From Salinimicrobium gaetbulicola (lineage in GTDB: Bacteria; Bacteroidota; Bacteroidia; Flavobacteriales; Flavobacteriaceae): a stretch of DNA of 64,000 nt. The position numbers and the translations under genes were made by a program. Shown in pieces: positions 48,888 to 58,112 of this stretch. How positions within the stretch are numbered: position 1 is the first letter of the stretch; each line of letters opens with the position of its first letter. The stretch spans positions 372,001-436,000 of the forward strand of contig NZ_JBHTJP010000032.1 in NCBI RefSeq assembly GCF_042676025.1, read 5' to 3'. The notes below the pieces were generated by a model. The model saw only the letters and a program-made list of their open reading frames with translations, was not told where the DNA came from and did no database searches.

Positions 48888-51803
48888 ATGAGAACATTTA
48901 TTAAAAGCACATTGCTTCTCTTGTTTATGATGCCAATGAGCTTTTTTGCACAATCGACGCTCAGTGGAGTTATTACCGAGCGCGATACCGGAATGCCTAT
49001 ACCAGGGGCTAACGTGGTCATTAAAGGTACCACCACCGGAACCGTCACTAATTTTGATGGAGAATATACTCTTAACGGAGTAAATATGGATGACGTATTG
49101 GTCTATTCATATGTAGGTTTCGCCAGCCAGGAAATACCATATGCCGGACAGGCAACGATTGATGTAAGTATGGCAACTGACGCTGCCCTTCTTGACGAAG
49201 TGGTTGTTGTAGGTTATGGTACCATTAGTAAAAAGGATGCCACCGGTGCCGTTTCCCAAATTTCTACCGAGGACTTTAATAAAGGACCTGTAGCCACAGC
49301 CAGTCAGTTGATCACCGGTAAGATCGCAGGTGTGAAAGTTACCTCAGGTGGTGGAGCTCCTGGTGAAGGACAGAATATTATAATTAGAGGTCAGGGTTCC
49401 TTATCTCTTAACTCCTCACCTCTTATTGTTGTTGATGGTATCCCTCTTGCCAATGATGCAGTAGGCGGATCAAGAAATGCATTAGATTTCATTAATCCTA
49501 GTGATATTGAGAGCATGACTGTTTTGAAAGATGCTTCTTCAACTGCCATTTATGGTTCAAGAGCAGCCAACGGTGTAATTATGATCACCACCAAAAAAGG
49601 TAAAGGTCTTGACTTTAAATTCAACTATTCAACAGCAACTTCAGTTTATGAGCCTACAGATTTCGTAGATATGATGGATGGAGACCAATTCAGAGATCTT
49701 ATCAATACCATCGGAAGTGATGCAGCTAAAGCGAGATTAGGTGAAGCTAATACAAACTGGCAGGATGAGATCTACACGACTGCTGTTGGGGTAGAACATA
49801 ACTTTAGTACAACCGGTAATATCGGCGCCTTTATGCCGGTAAGAGCGTCGGTTGGTTATACTGACCAGGATGGTATTTTAAAAGGTGATAACTTCACAAG
49901 GTCAACCGGATCTCTTAATTTACGTCCTAGCTTCCTTGACGGACAGCTTCAGGTAGAGTTGAATGGTAGAGGAATGTATACTGAAAACAACTTTGCCAAC
50001 AGAGATGCAATTGGGGCTTCAGTTGATTTTGATCCTACTCAATCTATCTATGACGAAAATTCTCCTTTTGGAGGCTATTTTACCTGGTTGAATTCAGATG
50101 GTGTTAAAAACAACTTATCCCCTACCAACCCTGTAGCATTGATCAATTTGAAAAATGATAACTCAGAGGTTCGTCGTTTCATAGGTAACGCTAAGGTTGA
50201 CTATGAATTACCTTTCCTTCCTGAACTTACTGCAACAGTAAACGCAGGATATGATGAGACAAACAGTCATGGAAGAACAAGAACTTCTATCGAAATGCCA
50301 TCTTCAGACCTTGATTGGAATGGAGCGAACACACGTTACCGTAATGTTGCTTTAAACAGGTTATTCGATGCTTACTTAACTTACGAAAAGGATTTCGCTG
50401 AAAGTTCTATTAATGCAGTTGCAGGTTATTCTTATCAGAAATTCGAAAACCACAACTACAATTTTGATAGTGAAGCGAGAGAAGATGGAAATGATTTTGA
50501 ATTTATTGATAAATGGAGAAGCGTACTGCTTTCTTACTTCGGAAGGGTGAATTTCAACCACGCCGATAAATACTTATTAACCGCTACGCTTCGTGCCGAT
50601 GCTTCGTCAAAACTGAATCCTGATGACAGATGGGGTTATTTCCCTTCTGTTGCAGCAGCCTGGAGCATTCACAACGAAGACTTCCTTTCTGGATCAAATA
50701 CGATCGACCAGTTGAAGTTAAGAGTGGGATATGGTGAAATTGGAAACGTGAATGGATTAGGAGACTATAATTTCCTTCAAAGTTATACCGGAAGTCGATC
50801 TAATGCGACTTACCAATTTGGATCTTCTTATTATCCAACATATCGTCCGGAAGAATTCAATGAAGATCTTCGTTGGGAAGTTGGAAAAACCTTTAACATT
50901 GGTTTAGACTACGGGTTCCTGAACAACCGTATCTCTGGATCTGTTAACGCGTACCTTAAGAAAACCGAAGACCTGATCAGTTTTGTTACTATAGATCCGT
51001 TCACGAACTTCTCTAATGGGCTTGATAAAAACATTGGAGATATGGAAAACAGAGGTATCGAATTTGAACTAAATGTAGTTCCTGTTCAAACAGAGGATTT
51101 TAATTGGAGTATCGGCTACAACGTTTCCGTAAATGACAATGAGATAACTAACCTTCCAGACCAGGTAGATGTAGGAGACATTAATGGAGGTACCGGTAAC
51201 AAAATTCAGTTACACAAAGAAGGATATTCTCCGTTCAGTTACTGGGTTTACAAGCAGGTTTACAATGAAGCAGGTAATCCAATTGAAGGTGCTTATGTAG
51301 ACCGTAACGGTGATAATAAGATCAATGATGATGACAGATACCTTTACAAAGATCCTTATGCTGATATTATCATGGGTCTAAACACTAACATGAATTATAA
51401 GAACTGGGATCTTGCAATTGTTACCAGAGCCAACTTTGGAAACTATGCCTACAATAACATGGCTTCAAGTAAAGTGTACGAACTTAGAGCAACTGAAAAC
51501 AGTATTCTAACTAATCTTCACAGAGATTACTACAATACGCGATTCCAGGCGATCACTGAAACTAATCTTCAGAGTGACTACTACATCCAGGAGGCTTCAT
51601 TCTTTAAACTAGACAACATCACTTTAGGGTACACTTTACCTGAATTTGTTGGAGAATCTACTTTAAGAATTTATGGTTCAGCGCAAAATGTAGCTACTAT
51701 TACAGATTATGACGGATTAGACCCTGAAATCGATGGTGGTATTGATAACAACTTCTACCCAAGACCAAGATCTTTTGCTGTAGGTGTAAACCTTAACTTT
51801 TAA
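48888..51803 (+). CDS. susC: SusC-family TonB-dependent outer-membrane transporter
   Basis: 971 residues. Signal peptide ending SFFAQ, then a carboxypeptidase-regulatory-like domain (STLSGVITERDTGMPIPGANV, about 22-110), the TonB plug (DEVVVVGYGTISKKDATG and PLIVVDGIPLAN) and a 22-strand barrel ending in FAVGVNLNF. It imports oligosaccharides captured by SusD, using energy from TonB. susD follows after 12 nt. The adjoining alpha-glucan enzymes define starch or maltodextrin as the substrate. The gene is the first of the + strand susCDEG operon. Confidence 0.96.
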   Translation: MRTFIKSTLLLLFMMPMSFFAQSTLSGVITERDTGMPIPGANVVIKGTTTGTVTNFDGEYTLNGVNMDDVLVYSYVGFASQEIPYAGQATIDVSMATDAALLDEVVVVGYGTISKKDATGAVSQISTEDFNKGPVATASQLITGKIAGVKVTSGGGAPGEGQNIIIRGQGSLSLNSSPLIVVDGIPLANDAVGGSRNALDFINPSDIESMTVLKDASSTAIYGSRAANGVIMITTKKGKGLDFKFNYSTATSVYEPTDFVDMMDGDQFRDLINTIGSDAAKARLGEANTNWQDEIYTTAVGVEHNFSTTGNIGAFMPVRASVGYTDQDGILKGDNFTRSTGSLNLRPSFLDGQLQVELNGRGMYTENNFANRDAIGASVDFDPTQSIYDENSPFGGYFTWLNSDGVKNNLSPTNPVALINLKNDNSEVRRFIGNAKVDYELPFLPELTATVNAGYDETNSHGRTRTSIEMPSSDLDWNGANTRYRNVALNRLFDAYLTYEKDFAESSINAVAGYSYQKFENHNYNFDSEAREDGNDFEFIDKWRSVLLSYFGRVNFNHADKYLLTATLRADASSKLNPDDRWGYFPSVAAAWSIHNEDFLSGSNTIDQLKLRVGYGEIGNVNGLGDYNFLQSYTGSRSNATYQFGSSYYPTYRPEEFNEDLRWEVGKTFNIGLDYGFLNNRISGSVNAYLKKTEDLISFVTIDPFTNFSNGLDKNIGDMENRGIEFELNVVPVQTEDFNWSIGYNVSVNDNEITNLPDQVDVGDINGGTGNKIQLHKEGYSPFSYWVYKQVYNEAGNPIEGAYVDRNGDNKINDDDRYLYKDPYADIIMGLNTNMNYKNWDLAIVTRANFGNYAYNNMASSKVYELRATENSILTNLHRDYYNTRFQAITETNLQSDYYIQEASFFKLDNITLGYTLPEFVGESTLRIYGSAQNVATITDYDGLDPEIDGGIDNNFYPRPRSFAVGVNLNF

Positions 51804-51815
51804 AAAAAAATTGAA

Positions 51816-53435
51816 ATGAATATAAAAAATCTTAAAAAGTTAGTCTATATCTTACCTGTATTGGCAATAACAGCCTGTCACAGTGATTTAGATCAATTTC
51901 CAATAGATCCTGATAGTTCAACCGAAGCGAATGTTTTTGCAGACACTGAGGAGGCTAAAAGTGGTCTGGCTAAATTATACGCCAGCTTATCTTTAACCGG
52001 CCAGGAAGGACCTGCAGGTGATCCGGACATTTCAGGAATTGATGAGGGAACTTCTCAATATACCAGGATGTTATTCAGTCTAAATGAGCTTACTACAGAT
52101 CATGCGGTTGTTGGTTGGGGTGACCCGGGTCTACCTAATCTTCACGCTATGGATTGGGGTGCCGGTAATGACTTTACTGTTGGAATGTATTATCGTTTAG
52201 CTCAGGAAGTTTCCTTCACCAATTCATTTATTGAAAAGGCGATTAATTTACAAGGTGAAGAAGCTCAGTATTTTATTGCTGAAGCCCGTTTTTTAAGAGC
52301 CTTTGCTTATTATAATCTTATCGATCTTTACGGGAATGTTCCTCTTGAAGATAAGGTATCCACTTCTTTGCCTGAACAAGCCTCTCGCCAGGAGCTCTTT
52401 GATTTTGTAGAAAAAGAACTGATTGATATCCAGGATAAGTTAAAGGAAAGCGGTGCTAATGAATATGGTCGGGTCGATCGTGTTGCTGCCTGGGCTTTAC
52501 TTTCAAAATTATACCTGAATGCCGAAGTTTGGACCGGTACCGAGATGTATGCAAAATCTGTTGAGTTTTCTAACAAGGTCATCAATTCCTCCTATTCTAT
52601 CAATACCAATGATGCCAATGGAAATGGTTCGGCATATGATGAATTGTTTCTGGCAGACAATGACAAAAACGGAGCCCAAAATGAGTTTATCTTCTCTATC
52701 AACTTTGATGGAAACCAAGCGCGTACATATGGAGGAACTACTTTCCTAATTCATGCAGCCGTAGGAGGAGACATGGACCCTGCTGAGTTCGGAGTGAATG
52801 GAGGCTGGGGTGGTCTAAGAACGACCAAAGCTTTAGTTAACAAATTTGATTATGCCGTTACCGAAAGTGACGCAGATGGAAATCCTGTTGCATGGTCAGA
52901 CGGACGTGCTTTATTCTTTACTGATGGACAGAGCCTTGAGATCAACACCATAGCAAACACCTTTACAGATGGATATGCGGTCACCAAGTTCAAAAATGTG
53001 GATTCCAATGGGAATGCCGGAAGTGATGAAGGAGGAACATTTACAGATACTGACCTGCCTATAATCAGGTTAGCTGAAATTTACCTTAACTATGCTGAAG
53101 TAGCTGCTCTAGGTTTAGGTGGAGATAAACAAACAGCTGTTAGTTACATTAATGAGTTGAGAGAAAGAGCTTTTGGAAACACATCAGAGAATATCACCAG
53201 CGCAGACTTGACTATAGACTTCGTAAAAGATGAAAGATCCAGAGAATTGTACTGGGAAGGTCAAAGAAGGACTGACCTGATAAGATTCAATGAATTCACA
53301 ACCGCAAACTATCTATGGCCATTTAAAGGTGGGGCAAAAAATGGTACTGCAGTGGAAAGCTTTAGAAGTTTGTTTCCGTTACCAAGCAACATAATCTCTA
53401 TTAATCCAAACTTAACTCAAAATACAGGTTACTAA
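51816..53435 (+). CDS. susD: SusD-family glycan-binding lipoprotein
   Basis: 539 residues. Lipobox LAITAC with mature start C-HSDLDQ. The tetratricopeptide-like SusD/RagB fold is recognisable from EARFLRAFAYYNLIDLYGNVPLED (about 153-176), the LAEIYLNYAEVAAL helix and the closing KDERSRELYWEGQRRTDLIRF block. It forms the lid of the SusC transporter on the cell surface and binds alpha-glucan helices. The gene is 12 nt after susC and 13 nt before susE. Confidence 0.95.
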   Translation: MNIKNLKKLVYILPVLAITACHSDLDQFPIDPDSSTEANVFADTEEAKSGLAKLYASLSLTGQEGPAGDPDISGIDEGTSQYTRMLFSLNELTTDHAVVGWGDPGLPNLHAMDWGAGNDFTVGMYYRLAQEVSFTNSFIEKAINLQGEEAQYFIAEARFLRAFAYYNLIDLYGNVPLEDKVSTSLPEQASRQELFDFVEKELIDIQDKLKESGANEYGRVDRVAAWALLSKLYLNAEVWTGTEMYAKSVEFSNKVINSSYSINTNDANGNGSAYDELFLADNDKNGAQNEFIFSINFDGNQARTYGGTTFLIHAAVGGDMDPAEFGVNGGWGGLRTTKALVNKFDYAVTESDADGNPVAWSDGRALFFTDGQSLEINTIANTFTDGYAVTKFKNVDSNGNAGSDEGGTFTDTDLPIIRLAEIYLNYAEVAALGLGGDKQTAVSYINELRERAFGNTSENITSADLTIDFVKDERSRELYWEGQRRTDLIRFNEFTTANYLWPFKGGAKNGTAVESFRSLFPLPSNIISINPNLTQNTGY

Positions 53436-53448
53436 AATTATATTTAAA

Positions 53449-54597
53449 ATGAAAAAACTATCAATATTTTTACTCGCAATCGTCGCAATATTAAGTTTGA
53501 GTTCATGCTCAGAAGATGACGATTTCACATTCGTAGCAAAACAAAGCCCGGAAGGAGTAATGTTTTTAAACGCTCCTGCTCCTCAATACAGTCTTTCAGC
53601 GTCTAACGGCGATAATATCGCTGAAAGATTTGTTTGGAACGAAGTTGATTTTGATGTACAGACCACGGTACGTTATGAATTACAGGCTTCTACTACAGAA
53701 ACCTTTGATGAGAACATGACAATTTTAGCCAGCGATATCGCTGAAACGAATTATGCAGTAACCGTAAAAAGTATGTTAGAACTTGCTAAAGAAGCAGGTT
53801 TAGACAACGATCCTGAGACCGAAGATGCACCAAATACAGGCATGCTTTACTTCAAAGTTCGTGCATATGTTGGAGATACCGCTCCAAGTAACGTAGAAGA
53901 GATTTCAGAAGTTTTAGGGCTTATGGTTGTTTTACCGGAAACTGAAGGAGCTGAACCCGCAAAACTTCAGTTATACATGGTTGGAGATGCTAGCCTTGAT
54001 GTTTGGAATCCAAACAATAATAACACGCCTTTATTCAGAGATGCTGCAGATGAAAACATTTTCTACTATACAGGTTATTTCAAGGCTGGATCATTCAAGT
54101 TCATCACAACATTAGGATCTTGGGCACCAATGTATGGTGTTAATCCAGATGCTGAAGGAACCTTAATAGCCAGACCTACTGAAGCAGATCCAGATCCTTC
54201 TACTATAGACGTAGCTGATGCAGGTTACTACAGCCTTCTGGTTAATTTAAATGACCTTACTTATACTTTTGAGCCTTATGATGCAAGTAGCGCAGCAACT
54301 TATACCACCATTGGTCTTATTGGTGATTCAACACCAGACGCATGGGATGCCGATCAGGATATGACCCAATTATCAAATGATTCTCACATCTGGTACATTA
54401 GTGAAGTCGAATTGACAGATGGTGAAGCTAAGTTCAGAGCTGAAAATGGATGGGATATCAACTGGGGAGCTGATACTCCGCTTTCAGGAGAAGCTACTTC
54501 TGGCGGACCAAATATCCCAGTAACTGCAGGTATTTACAATGTATGGTTTAATGACCTTACCGGACGATATGTATTTATTCCTCAAGTACAGGAATAA
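53449..54597 (+). CDS. susE: SusE-like surface starch-binding lipoprotein
   Basis: 382 residues. Lipobox LSLSSC followed by SEDDDF, an acidic stretch that fits the lipoprotein surface-export signal of Bacteroidota. The N-terminal SusE domain (about 25-165: SPEGVMFLNAP, RYELQAS) is followed by two carbohydrate-binding modules (about 175-270 and 285-380), each with aromatic starch contacts (YMVGDASLDVWNPNN; GLIGDSTPDAWDADQD). It holds starch at the surface next to SusD. The gene is third in the operon and is followed by a hairpin 18 nt before the amylase gene. Confidence 0.9.
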   Translation: MKKLSIFLLAIVAILSLSSCSEDDDFTFVAKQSPEGVMFLNAPAPQYSLSASNGDNIAERFVWNEVDFDVQTTVRYELQASTTETFDENMTILASDIAETNYAVTVKSMLELAKEAGLDNDPETEDAPNTGMLYFKVRAYVGDTAPSNVEEISEVLGLMVVLPETEGAEPAKLQLYMVGDASLDVWNPNNNNTPLFRDAADENIFYYTGYFKAGSFKFITTLGSWAPMYGVNPDAEGTLIARPTEADPDPSTIDVADAGYYSLLVNLNDLTYTFEPYDASSAATYTTIGLIGDSTPDAWDADQDMTQLSNDSHIWYISEVELTDGEAKFRAENGWDINWGADTPLSGEATSGGPNIPVTAGIYNVWFNDLTGRYVFIPQVQE

Positions 54598-54609
54598 AAA
54601 TCACTTAAT

Positions 54610-54640
54610 AAAAAAGGCTGCTTAACCGGCAGCCTTTTTT
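54610..54640 (+). terminator. Hairpin terminator or attenuator after susE
   Basis: AAAAAAGGCTGC (54610-54621) and GCAGCCTTTTTT (54629-54640) form a 12-bp stem with a T-run. The amylase ATG follows 18 nt later. Confidence 0.8.
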
Positions 54641-54658
54641 CATTTTAATAATTATATT

Positions 54659-56098
54659 ATGATCAAGAGAACGATTTTTTTTCCTTTATTGGCTGTACTC
54701 CTTATTTTGGGGTCCTGCTCTAAAGATGATGAATCTCCTACACCTGAACCGGAACCTAAAATTGAAACTCCGCAGCCTACAGCCCTAGATCTAAATGATT
54801 TTGATAACGGCGCAGGAGTAATGATGCAGGCTTTTTACTGGGACGTAGAACCCCGTCACGAATGGTGGGATATCCTTTCTGAAAAAGTTGAAGGCTGGGC
54901 CGACGCCGGGATCAACCGTATGTGGCTTCCTGTTGCTACAAAAGGCCAATCTGGAGGATATTCAATGGGGTATGATGTTTCAGATTATTTTGATTTTGGA
55001 GATCTATACCAACACGGAACTACCGAAACCCGTTTTGGCTCCCGTGAAGAATTGGAAAACCTTATCGATGTGTCACATCAACATGGTGTTGAAGTGATCG
55101 CAGATATTGTGATCAATCACAACTCCGGAGGTGGTGAAGAATACAATCCCTACCGAGGAGAAAATACTTACACCTTGTTTGACGAGGATCATGGAAACGC
55201 CTCAGGTATGTTCAACAGAGACTATGAAAACTTCTATCCTAACAGCACCAGTAACTGGTATGACAACAGTTTGTTCTACCCAGAAACTAACCTGGACCAT
55301 CATCAGGAATACGTTCAAAACTGGTTATGGAAAAATGAGAATTCAGTAGCTAAATATTACATGAACGTGATGGGCTTTGATGGCTGGAGGTTTGATTATG
55401 TTAAAGGATTTGAACCTTGGGTTATCAAAGAATGGTTAGATGAGGTTGGAGGTTTCTCAGTAGGTGAAAACTGGGATGGCTATAGTCCTAACTTAGAAGC
55501 CTGGGTTGAAGAAACCGGATCTGGAGCTTTTGATTTTGCTACTTTCTACAAGTTAGATGAGGCTTTTGACCGTCACGACGATCTCACCATCTTCAATGAT
55601 GAAATGTTATGGAAAACCCATCCTGATAAAGCCGTGACCTTCACAGCAAATCATGATACGGAAAAGGATAGTAATGAAGATAACTACATTTCCTACGATA
55701 ATAAAATGAAAGCTTATTCCTTCATTTTAACACACCCGGGATACCCTACGATCTTCTATTCTGATTATGAAAATGAAGAGTTCAAGGAAAAATTAAATAA
55801 GTTGATGCTAATTCATAATACCATCGCCACAGGAGAGGTAGAAGTACTTTATGTGGACAATGATGAGTATGTTATGAAAAGAAGTGGAAATGCGACTAAC
55901 CCTGGGTTGATACTGTATATTAATACCGGTATAAACGCAAAAAGAAGATCTGTTGAATCAAACTGGAATTCAAATTTTGTTATGGATTACAGTGAAAACA
56001 CTAACTATATTGCAAAGACCGATGAAACCGGATCAGTAATGTTGGAAGGACCTGCAAATGGTTATGCGGTTTACTCCATTATGGAGGACGGTGAATAG
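54659..56098 (+). CDS. GH13 surface alpha-amylase lipoprotein (SusG-like)
   Basis: 479 residues. Lipobox LILGSC with mature start SKDDES, a good match to the K-(D/E)-(D/E) surface-export signal, then a Pro/Glu-rich spacer (PTPEPEPKIETPQP) that would lift the enzyme off the membrane. Catalytic triad D246 in GWRFDYVKG, E270 in SVGENWDG and D333 in TANHDTEKD; region I is DIVINHNSG. It begins starch degradation outside the cell. It is shorter than B. thetaiotaomicron SusG (~690) because it lacks the inserted CBM58. Separated from susE by a hairpin and followed by a bidirectional terminator. Confidence 0.93.
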   Translation: MIKRTIFFPLLAVLLILGSCSKDDESPTPEPEPKIETPQPTALDLNDFDNGAGVMMQAFYWDVEPRHEWWDILSEKVEGWADAGINRMWLPVATKGQSGGYSMGYDVSDYFDFGDLYQHGTTETRFGSREELENLIDVSHQHGVEVIADIVINHNSGGGEEYNPYRGENTYTLFDEDHGNASGMFNRDYENFYPNSTSNWYDNSLFYPETNLDHHQEYVQNWLWKNENSVAKYYMNVMGFDGWRFDYVKGFEPWVIKEWLDEVGGFSVGENWDGYSPNLEAWVEETGSGAFDFATFYKLDEAFDRHDDLTIFNDEMLWKTHPDKAVTFTANHDTEKDSNEDNYISYDNKMKAYSFILTHPGYPTIFYSDYENEEFKEKLNKLMLIHNTIATGEVEVLYVDNDEYVMKRSGNATNPGLILYINTGINAKRRSVESNWNSNFVMDYSENTNYIAKTDETGSVMLEGPANGYAVYSIMEDGE

Positions 56099-56120
56099 TA
56101 CCCTACACTATTTATCAATT

Positions 56121-56147
56121 AAAAGGCTGATCAATGATCAGCCTTTT
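56121..56147. terminator. Bidirectional terminator between the amylase and DUF885 genes
   Basis: AAAAGGCTGATC (56121-56132) and GATCAGCCTTTT (56136-56147) form a perfect 12-bp stem, with T-runs on both strands, between two converging genes. Confidence 0.85.
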
Positions 56148-56160
56148 TTCATTTTCCTAT

Positions 56161-57990
56161 TTAGGATCTTTTCTCCTCGATCCACTCGCTCACAAAATCT
56201 TCCAGCACATTCAAAGGAATCGCGCCCTGCGTGAGAACGACATCGTGAAACTCTCGAATGTCAAAATCATCTCCTAATTGCTCTTTGGCATGTTCCCTTA
56301 ATTCCAAAATCTTATTCATCCCAATCTTATAGGCGGTCGCCTGACCCGGCATTACGATATGTCGTTCTACCATTTTTATAGCGTCACTTTCCGCGTTCGG
56401 AGAGTTGGCCTTATAGTATTCAATAGCTTCTTCACGGGTCCATTTTTTAGAGTGAATCCCGGTATCAACAACGAGCCTGATCGATCTCCATAATTCCATA
56501 GCTAATCTTCCGAAATCTGAATAAGGATCTTTATAAAACCCGATCTCTTTCGGAACTAATTCACTGTACAAACCCCAGCCTTCAGTATAGGCTGTATAAT
56601 GCCCTAATTTTCTGAACATAGGCAGACTATCCAATTCCTGTGCAATAGCGATCTGCATGTGGTGGCCCGGAATGCCTTCATGGTATGCCAACGCCTCCAT
56701 TTGATAGGTTGGCATTGCTTCCATATCGTATAAATTGGCATAATAAGTACCAGGACGGGAACCGTCAAGAGCTGGCTGCTGATAAAACGCTTTTCCGGCA
56801 CTCTTTTCTCTAAAGGGTTCTACTGCCTTTACAACTAGGTCAGCTTTAGGTTTGGTCAGGAAAAGCTCGTCTAATCGGCCTTTCATAGTATTAATATATG
56901 CCTTGGCCTCAGCAAGGTACTTCTCCCTGCCCTCTGGAGTACCTTCGTAATAGAATTGTTCGTCTTCCCTCATGAACTTAAAGAAATCCTGAAGACTGCC
57001 GTCAAATCCAACCTTTTCCTTGATCTCTTCCATCTCCTTGTGGATCCTGGCTACCTCCTTCAAACCGATCTCATGGATCTCATCTGCGGAAAGATCTGTG
57101 GTGGTAGTACGCTTTAGAGCGGTATTGTAAAATTGTTCTCCCTTAGGAAATTTCCATACCCCGTGTTCCTGGGTGGCACGCTGCGCCTGGTCTTCAAGAA
57201 TGGTAATTAGCTCCTCGTAAGCCGGTTGTACCGAATTAACGAGAGCCTTTTGCGCTTCCAGAATCAACTCAGATTTTTCCTCTTTTGGAAGGTTCAGCTT
57301 TTCAACCTTTTCCGTAAAATCTTCTAACAGCGTACTGGGTTCTGTTGATTTCTCAAAAGGCTTGCCTGAAATCAGATTTTTGGAAGCTTCTATAGTATGT
57401 GCAAAAACGAAGCTAGGCGGCATGATCTGATTCATTTCCCTGAGCTCAAGCCCTTTCTCAACGTCTTTCAACACCTTCGGAATTTTATTCAATCTGGAGA
57501 TGTAAGCTTCGGCATCTGCCCTGGAATCGATCTTGTGCATATTTATTAAGAACGCAGGCAATTCAGCGTGGATCCCGTGCATTTGATTCACAGGATAATT
57601 ATAGAATCTGAAATCATAATCTTCTATTTCTTCCTTCAGTTTTTGTTTATACAACCGGTAACTTAGAGCCGCATCCTCATCTAAGGCATTCTCATTGATG
57701 GAATCATTCAGGAAGGCTAGTCTGGATTTCGCTTTTTTGAGATCCTCGGCATATTTGAGGTGTGAAAAATTATCCCAGGAACCATAATCCTGCTTGATTC
57801 CCAATTGGGTTTGAAGCATAGGAGATTCATCAAGATCTTTCTCGAATTCTCTGTCCAGGAAATCATTGAACCTGGATACTTCCGCCTGCATTTCTTCCGA
57901 AGAAATATTACTATCCTTCTCTTTTTTGCAACCTGTTACCAGAAGTAGGCTTGAAAAAAGTAGGTATAAAATGGGTTTTCTGAATATCAT
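56161..57990 (-). CDS. DUF885 lipoprotein, putative metal-dependent hydrolase
   Basis: 609 residues. Lipobox LLLVTGC followed by KKEKDS. The DUF885 fold is largely helical and resembles M3/M32-type gluzincins. The zinc motif HEGIPGHH (about residues 440-447) is an HEXXH-like site, and EGWGLYSE (about 468-475) supplies the family's downstream acidic residue. Exported to the periplasm or outer membrane. Its activity is unknown; a peptidase is the usual guess. Monocistronic, with its own AT-rich upstream region. Confidence 0.87.
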   Translation of the reverse strand: MIFRKPILYLLFSSLLLVTGCKKEKDSNISSEEMQAEVSRFNDFLDREFEKDLDESPMLQTQLGIKQDYGSWDNFSHLKYAEDLKKAKSRLAFLNDSINENALDEDAALSYRLYKQKLKEEIEDYDFRFYNYPVNQMHGIHAELPAFLINMHKIDSRADAEAYISRLNKIPKVLKDVEKGLELREMNQIMPPSFVFAHTIEASKNLISGKPFEKSTEPSTLLEDFTEKVEKLNLPKEEKSELILEAQKALVNSVQPAYEELITILEDQAQRATQEHGVWKFPKGEQFYNTALKRTTTTDLSADEIHEIGLKEVARIHKEMEEIKEKVGFDGSLQDFFKFMREDEQFYYEGTPEGREKYLAEAKAYINTMKGRLDELFLTKPKADLVVKAVEPFREKSAGKAFYQQPALDGSRPGTYYANLYDMEAMPTYQMEALAYHEGIPGHHMQIAIAQELDSLPMFRKLGHYTAYTEGWGLYSELVPKEIGFYKDPYSDFGRLAMELWRSIRLVVDTGIHSKKWTREEAIEYYKANSPNAESDAIKMVERHIVMPGQATAYKIGMNKILELREHAKEQLGDDFDIREFHDVVLTQGAIPLNVLEDFVSEWIEEKRS

Positions 57991-58112
57991 GGTTTTAATT
58001 CTTTAAATCGTTAACTCTGAAAATTAAGAAAAAACACACTAATCGGGAGAATTAAATTTTTAATAAAAACCTAATTCCCAGCAGGTGGATTTTTATTTGG
58101 GTCTTCCCGAAG

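Noticed and set aside
54659..56098. Treating the amylase as truncated because it is shorter than B. thetaiotaomicron SusG
   Set aside because: All catalytic residues and the C-terminal beta domain are intact; the difference fits the absence of an inserted binding module.
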